Positions 6,952 through 8,830 of a stretch of 8,830 nt of DNA are shown in pieces. The DNA is from an uncultured Alphaproteobacteria bacterium (GTDB taxonomy: Bacteria > Pseudomonadota > Alphaproteobacteria > CASFRQ01 > SAAU01), in contig CASFRQ010000067.1 of the NCBI GenBank assembly GCA_949296785.1, positions 1 to 8,830 on the forward strand, given 5' to 3'. Made by a program: the position numbers and the translations under genes. The notes beneath the pieces are model-generated. The model saw only the letters and a list, made by a program, of their open reading frames with translations, was not told where the DNA came from and made no database searches. The first letter of the stretch is position 1, and each line of letters opens with the position of its first letter.

Positions 6952-7227
6952 ATGACGACCAAAAAAGAAAAAGAAGAATTCGCGGAACTTTTGGCCCGTA
7001 TTGATGAAAGAACAAGTGAAATTAAAGCCAACTTGGAACATGTGACAACTTTAATGGACAGTACAATCATAAAAGTCAATGAACATGACATCGTTTTATA
7101 CGGTCGCGGCGGACGAGAAGGATTGGTGCGTAAAGTGGAAAGGCACGATAAGGCTTTTTGGAAAGCGGTCGGCATCGGCGGCTTTTTAATGCTGGCGCTG
7201 GAGTTTTTGAAAGGGTGGATAAAATGA
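6952..7227 (+). CDS. Coiled-coil protein with C-terminal membrane anchor, putative accessory lysis/holin-like protein
   Basis: 91 aa. Residues 3-45 form a charged amphipathic helix (EEFAELLARIDERTSEIKAN), then a short loop with GRGGREG (51-57). A single membrane helix at about 70-87 (AVGIGGFLMLALEFL) ends in GWIK. This coiled-coil-plus-tail-anchor form is common for small proteins next to phage endolysins (XhlA-like or accessory holins). A very strong Shine-Dalgarno (aaagaggag, 6935-6943) stands before the ATG. The stop overlaps the endolysin start by ATGA, so both are made together. With one membrane helix it could also be a regulator of the true holin. No family name is certain. Confidence 0.7.
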   Translation: MTTKKEKEEFAELLARIDERTSEIKANLEHVTTLMDSTIIKVNEHDIVLYGRGGREGLVRKVERHDKAFWKAVGIGGFLMLALEFLKGWIK

Positions 7228-7631
7228 CGAGAGGGATACGCAACTGCAATCCCGGGAATATCCGCAAAGGAGAAAACTGGGAAGGGATGGACGGGGAAAG
7301 GACGGCTTTGGAGTCGTCCTTTTGCGTTTTTAAGGAAGCAAAATGGGGGATAAGGGCTTTATGCGTTCTGTTGCTGAACTATCAAAGAAAACACGGGCTT
7401 CAGACGGTTGAAGAGATAATCCGCCGGTATGCGCCGGCAAAAGAGAACGACACGGAAAGCTATATCAAAGATGTATGCCAAAGGACGGGATTTAAGGCGC
7501 AGGAGAAGCTTTGTCTGACGGACAGGGAAACAATGCAGAAACTGATAAAGGCTATTATTTGGCACGAGAACGGCATACAACCCTATGAGGACAAAGAGCT
7601 GTCTGTCGGGATGCGTTTGGCGGGGATGTAG
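7224..7631 (+). CDS. Phage endolysin-like protein of the 'RGIRNxNPGNIR' family
   Basis: 135 aa from the ATG at 7224. A longer frame opens at 7158 but would run through the upstream gene, whereas 7224 gives the ATGA overlap and the family's natural start, TRGIRNCNPGNIRKG (residues 2-16). Also visible are FKEAKWGIRAL (36-46), YAPAKENDTESYI (69-81) and IIWHENG (111-117). This pattern belongs to a phage family often annotated as structural protein P5 or as a lysozyme/transglycosylase-like lysin. Position between two membrane-anchored small proteins favours a peptidoglycan-degrading lysis enzyme acting on the murein once membrane proteins open the way. No signal peptide is present, so release would need a holin. 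E115 is a candidate catalytic residue by position only. C8, C34, C47, C85 and C97 are unusually many for its size. Confidence 0.8.
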   Translation: MTRGIRNCNPGNIRKGENWEGMDGERTALESSFCVFKEAKWGIRALCVLLLNYQRKHGLQTVEEIIRRYAPAKENDTESYIKDVCQRTGFKAQEKLCLTDRETMQKLIKAIIWHENGIQPYEDKELSVGMRLAGM

Positions 7632-7636
7632 GAGAG

Positions 7637-7888
7637 ATGAACAAGAAGCTACAAGAAATAAAACGACTGTTGCAGAATGCCGAAGATTCTGATAATATAA
7701 AGGAGATGGAAATGCAAATTGTAAAATTAGAGCTACAATTAAAAAATGCCGAAACTGAAATTGAGAGGTTGCGGACAGACACTCGTATTTTATTGGAAAA
7801 AACGGCAACCCAACCAACGCGAATAGAGTTTTGGGGAGGAGTTTTGACAGTTGTTTCTTTAATTGTTGCTATCTTAGCATTAGGGTAA
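7637..7888 (+). CDS. Coiled-coil protein with C-terminal membrane anchor, A+T-rich insertion in the lysis region
   Basis: 83 aa. Residues 2-55 are a long charged helix with heptad-like leucines (KKLQEIKRLL, IVKLELQLKNAETEIERLR). Residues 66-82 (WGGVLTVVSLIVAILAL) form one membrane helix at the very C-terminus. The layout mirrors the 6952-7227 product without clear sequence identity. The ATG at 7637 has aggag only two bases upstream, which is tight. A second in-frame ATG at 7712 has aaggag six bases upstream and would give a 58-aa form. Composition is lower (17 G/C in 7681-7740) than the endolysin (34 in 7261-7320), and a terminator follows at once, so it may be a small inserted cassette. It may tune lysis or act as a membrane anchor; function is unknown. 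Confidence 0.65.
   Translation: MNKKLQEIKRLLQNAEDSDNIKEMEMQIVKLELQLKNAETEIERLRTDTRILLEKTATQPTRIEFWGGVLTVVSLIVAILALG
7700..7714 (+). promoter_or_regulatory. Internal Shine-Dalgarno and second start in the 83-aa gene
   Basis: aaggag (7700-7705) is followed six bases later by an in-frame ATG at 7712. The first start (7637) has its site only two bases away. Two nested products, differing by a 25-residue cytoplasmic helix, are possible. This recalls the dual starts of some phage holins, though here it is only a sequence observation. Confidence 0.35.
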
Positions 7889-7914
7889 GTTACGACTGGA
7901 CATCTAAAACCAAT

Positions 7915-7945
7915 AAAAGGAAGGTATTAACACCTTCCTTTTTTT
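7915..7945 (+). terminator. Intrinsic terminator after the 83-aa gene (first of a tandem pair)
   Basis: An 11-bp stem (aaaaggaaggt at 7915-7925, accttcctttt at 7932-7942) with loop attaac continues into a T-run. It lies 27 bases after the stop at 7888 and only two bases before the next hairpin. Confidence 0.9.
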
Positions 7946-7947
7946 AT

Positions 7948-7973
7948 AACCGTCCTTAACAGGGCGGTTTTTT
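7948..7973 (+). terminator. Second intrinsic terminator of the tandem pair
   Basis: The stem aaccgtcc (7948-7955) pairs with gggcggtt (7962-7969), including one G-U pair, around ttaaca and ends in six T. It may be the original terminator of the endolysin transcript, left behind when the 83-aa gene and its own terminator were inserted. Confidence 0.75.
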
Positions 7974-7999
7974 ATATTTAACCAAGAAAGGAGAAAACA

Positions 8000-8152
8000 A
8001 TGAAAGAAAGGTTAATGGCATTTTTGAAAGCGAACAAAAAGAAAATCATCGCGTTTGTGTTGGCGGGTATTGTGGCGACTATCGGGATGACGATGGACGC
8101 GGCCACGCAGGAAGCGATTGTGTCTTTTCTGGCCGGTCTTATCGGCGGATAA
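8000..8152 (+). CDS. 50-aa membrane peptide, holin-like
   Basis: The product is a 50-residue peptide. A basic N-terminus (MKERLMAFLKANKKK) is followed by a hydrophobic helix (IIAFVLAGIVATIGM, about 16-30), a short polar turn (TMDAATQEA) and a second, weaker hydrophobic stretch (IVSFLAGLIGG, 40-50). The Shine-Dalgarno is strong: aaaggag, seven bases before the ATG. It lies 26 bases after a double terminator, yet no clear promoter separates them, so read-through is needed. Small size, one or two hydrophobic segments and lysis-region position fit a very small holin or pinholin, but no family is recognised with certainty. G+C content matches the phage core rather than the A+T-rich cassettes. Confidence 0.65.
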   Translation: MKERLMAFLKANKKKIIAFVLAGIVATIGMTMDAATQEAIVSFLAGLIGG

Positions 8153-8154
8153 GA

Positions 8155-8172
8155 ATGCCGGGCGTTTTATGA
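8155..8172 (+). CDS. Possible five-codon leader peptide
   Basis: ATG at 8155 reads MPGVL and stops at TGA 8170-8172, overlapping the two start codons (8169, 8172) of the next gene. ggcgga lies five bases upstream of 8155. The next gene lacks its own good ribosome site, so ribosomes ending here could restart on it. The frame is tiny and may be chance. Confidence 0.25.
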   Translation: MPGVL

Positions 8173-8363
8173 TGAACGGGGCGGGATATTTTATAGCGGG
8201 GGCGCTGGGGGCTTTCTTTGGCGCCCTTGCCTTTTACCTGATGGGCAAAAAGGCGGGGAAAGATGATGAAAAGGGAGATAAGCTTGAAGGTTGTATCCGT
8301 AAAAACAAAATTGCTGTGGATGTTGAGCATACTGATATTGACAAGCTGCAGTACCGGGACTGA
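8169..8363 (+). CDS. 64-aa protein with N-terminal membrane helix, possible inner-membrane spanin or lysis accessory
   Basis: 64 aa from the ATG at 8169 (or 63 from 8172). A TTG at 8118 would extend the frame through the preceding gene and is unlikely. Residues 5-25 form a glycine/alanine-rich membrane helix (YFIAGALGAFFGALAFYLMG), then KKAGKDDEKGDKLEG and a polar tail to residue 64. The N-terminal anchor, charged tail and overlap with a downstream lipoprotein gene in another frame match the inner-membrane/outer-membrane spanin arrangement. The periplasmic part is short for a classical i-spanin, and no long coiled coil is seen. A DUF3789-like small phage membrane protein is another possibility. 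Start codons overlap the stop of a five-codon frame. Confidence 0.55.
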   Translation: MMNGAGYFIAGALGAFFGALAFYLMGKKAGKDDEKGDKLEGCIRKNKIAVDVEHTDIDKLQYRD

Positions 8364-8469
8364 CTTTTGTGCCGTGTATGAGCCGCTTCTTCCCAGCCGT
8401 AAAGATACGGAACAAACAGCTCGTCATCTGAATGTTTATTACAGGCTTTGGATGGATATGTGCGGGTAG
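8263..8469 (+). CDS. Small lipoprotein, Rz1/LysC-like outer-membrane spanin candidate
   Basis: 68 aa. A basic start, a hydrophobic stretch (LLWMLSILIL, 17-26) and a lipobox LTSC with Cys29 predict a lipoprotein of 40 mature residues. The mature part shows D-x-C and the pattern PSRKDTEQTARH...N......W...C, seen in many short lipoproteins at the end of lysis cassettes of Gram-negative phages. Its first 101 bases lie inside the 8169-8363 gene in a different frame, the typical nested Rz/Rz1 layout. gcgggga upstream of the ATG at 8263 serves as ribosome site; a second ATG follows at once. It has few prolines for a classical Rz1, so the spanin call is by position, lipobox and tail motif. It implies a host with an outer membrane. 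Confidence 0.65.
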   Translation: MMKREISLKVVSVKTKLLWMLSILILTSCSTGTDFCAVYEPLLPSRKDTEQTARHLNVYYRLWMDMCG

Positions 8470-8524
8470 AAAAATATATTAAGAGTTGTCTATTTTGTTT
8501 TTGTATATTTTTATCCTAACCTTT

Positions 8525-8558
8525 AAAAGTTGGAATAAAAAAATAAAAAAGTTGGAAT
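8525..8558. repeat. 12-bp direct repeat with 22-base period
   Basis: aaaagttggaat occurs at 8525-8536 and again, identical, at 8547-8558. The 22-base period is about two helical turns, so a protein would bind both copies on the same face. The second copy contains the -35-like TTGGAA of the candidate promoter at 8552-8579. An operator or iteron is suggested but not shown. Confidence 0.55.
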
Positions 8559-8579
8559 GATAAAAAATATCGTTATAAA
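8552..8579 (+). promoter_or_regulatory. Candidate rightward promoter
   Basis: TTGGAA (8552-8557, 4 of 6), a 16-base spacer and TATAAA (8574-8579, 5 of 6) form a possible promoter. The -35 box lies in the second 12-bp repeat and the -10 box in the left arm of an inverted repeat. No clear rightward gene follows inside the window, which lowers confidence. Confidence 0.35.
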
Positions 8580-8601
8580 TCAATGAGTTATTTTTTATAA
8601 C
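8572..8601. repeat. Inverted repeat over the candidate -10 box
   Basis: gttataaa (8572-8579) and tttataac (8594-8601) are perfect 8-base inverted arms separated by 14 bases. The left arm contains the -10-like TATAAA. There is no G+C stem, so it is more like a dimeric protein-binding site than a terminator. Confidence 0.45.
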
Positions 8602-8657
8602 AACGGTCATGAAATCCGTTGGTCTTCTGCCAAAGGATATATTATTTCAGAAAAAGA

Positions 8658-8828
8658 CTACGGTAACGTAACTCTGCTGGCAATTATAATGAAGGCAACT
8701 GACAATCTTTCGCAAAGGTCAAGCCGCTTGGTGAATTGCATTGTATCACGCAAGCTCAAGACTTGGTCGCCGCTTTCGGGTTGGTCGCCGTCTGTTGAGC
8801 CGACACGTTCAATCGCTTGGGCTTTGGC
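8658..8828 (-). CDS. Possible 3' end of an unknown leftward gene (partial)
   Basis: On the minus strand a frame enters from the right edge and runs 56 codons to a TAG at 8658-8660. The reading starts AKAQAIERVGSTDGDQPE and ends IIIASRVTLP. I do not recognise it. G+C jumps to 36 of 60 in 8761-8820. Two rivals exist: another minus frame ending at 8756 with the hydrophilic tail TNPKAATKS, and a plus-strand frame open from about 8588 to the edge. Only the sequence to the right can settle which is coding. It may be host or early-phage DNA. Confidence 0.25.
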   Translation of the reverse strand, partial: AKAQAIERVGSTDGDQPESGDQVLSLRDTMQFTKRLDLCERLSVAFIIIASRVTLP

Positions 8829-8830
8829 TG

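Larger units (their letters stand above)
8470..8657. other. A+T-rich non-coding stretch after the lysis genes
   Basis: No supported gene is present. G+C is 10 of 60 in 8521-8580. A 20-codon frame from the ATG at 8609 lacks a ribosome site. The stretch holds a 12-bp direct repeat, a candidate promoter and an inverted repeat, listed separately. There is no clear terminator behind the lipoprotein gene. Confidence 0.6.

Noticed and set aside
7158..7223. Upstream extension of the endolysin frame to 7158
   Set aside because: It would overlap the preceding gene by 70 bases. The family's natural N-terminus (TRGIRN) and the ATGA coupling start at 7224.
8118..8168. TTG start extending the 64-aa membrane protein
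   Set aside because: The extension runs through the end of the 50-aa gene in another frame and adds a poorly coding segment; the ATG at 8169 begins just before the membrane helix.
8609..8671. 20-codon frame starting MKSVGLLPKD
   Set aside because: It has no ribosome site, is very short and conflicts with other open frames in the same stretch.

Overview
This window looks like the late (structural and lysis) part of a tailed phage or prophage of a Gram-negative bacterium, with nearly every gene on the + strand. The Gram-negative assignment rests on a small lipobox protein nested at the end of the lysis genes (outer-membrane spanin-like) and on the endolysin family. Composition is mixed: the core phage genes sit near 50-60% G+C, while several inserted pieces fall to about 20-30%. 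I cannot name the host from sequence alone. A low-to-moderate G+C proteobacterium, perhaps a gut alphaproteobacterium, is a guess. Nothing here separates an integrated prophage from a free phage genome.

Layout. 1-30: intrinsic terminator of an upstream gene. 31-1131: two A+T-rich cassettes, each with a promoter, one small three-helix membrane protein gene (277-642, 759-1076) and a strong terminator. This is the classic 'moron' layout. 1139-6931: an operon of three large virion genes. The first is an 846-aa protein of the internal/DNA-ejection type that carries an A+T-rich inserted segment resembling a phage BECR-fold (PBECR) nuclease domain. The second is a 367-aa tail-fibre protein, coupled to the first by an ATGA overlap. 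The third is a 716-aa beta-propeller-like protein. 6952-8469: a lysis region with a tail-anchored coiled-coil protein, an endolysin-like enzyme (coupled by ATGA), a second tail-anchored coiled-coil protein, two back-to-back terminators, a 50-aa holin-like peptide, a 64-aa membrane protein and an overlapping lipoprotein. 8470-8657: A+T-rich non-coding DNA with a 12-bp direct repeat, a possible promoter and an inverted repeat. 8658-8830: higher-G+C DNA of unknown content, possibly the end of a leftward gene.

How it fits together. The three large genes would make the ejection apparatus and the host-contact proteins. The following genes would degrade the envelope: hydrolase, holin-like proteins and spanin-like pair. 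The two upstream membrane proteins have their own promoters and terminators, so they can be expressed when the late operon is silent, as lysogenic-conversion or superinfection-exclusion genes are. That role is inferred from layout and topology. Five same-direction terminators lie around these late genes, so late transcription probably needs read-through or antitermination.
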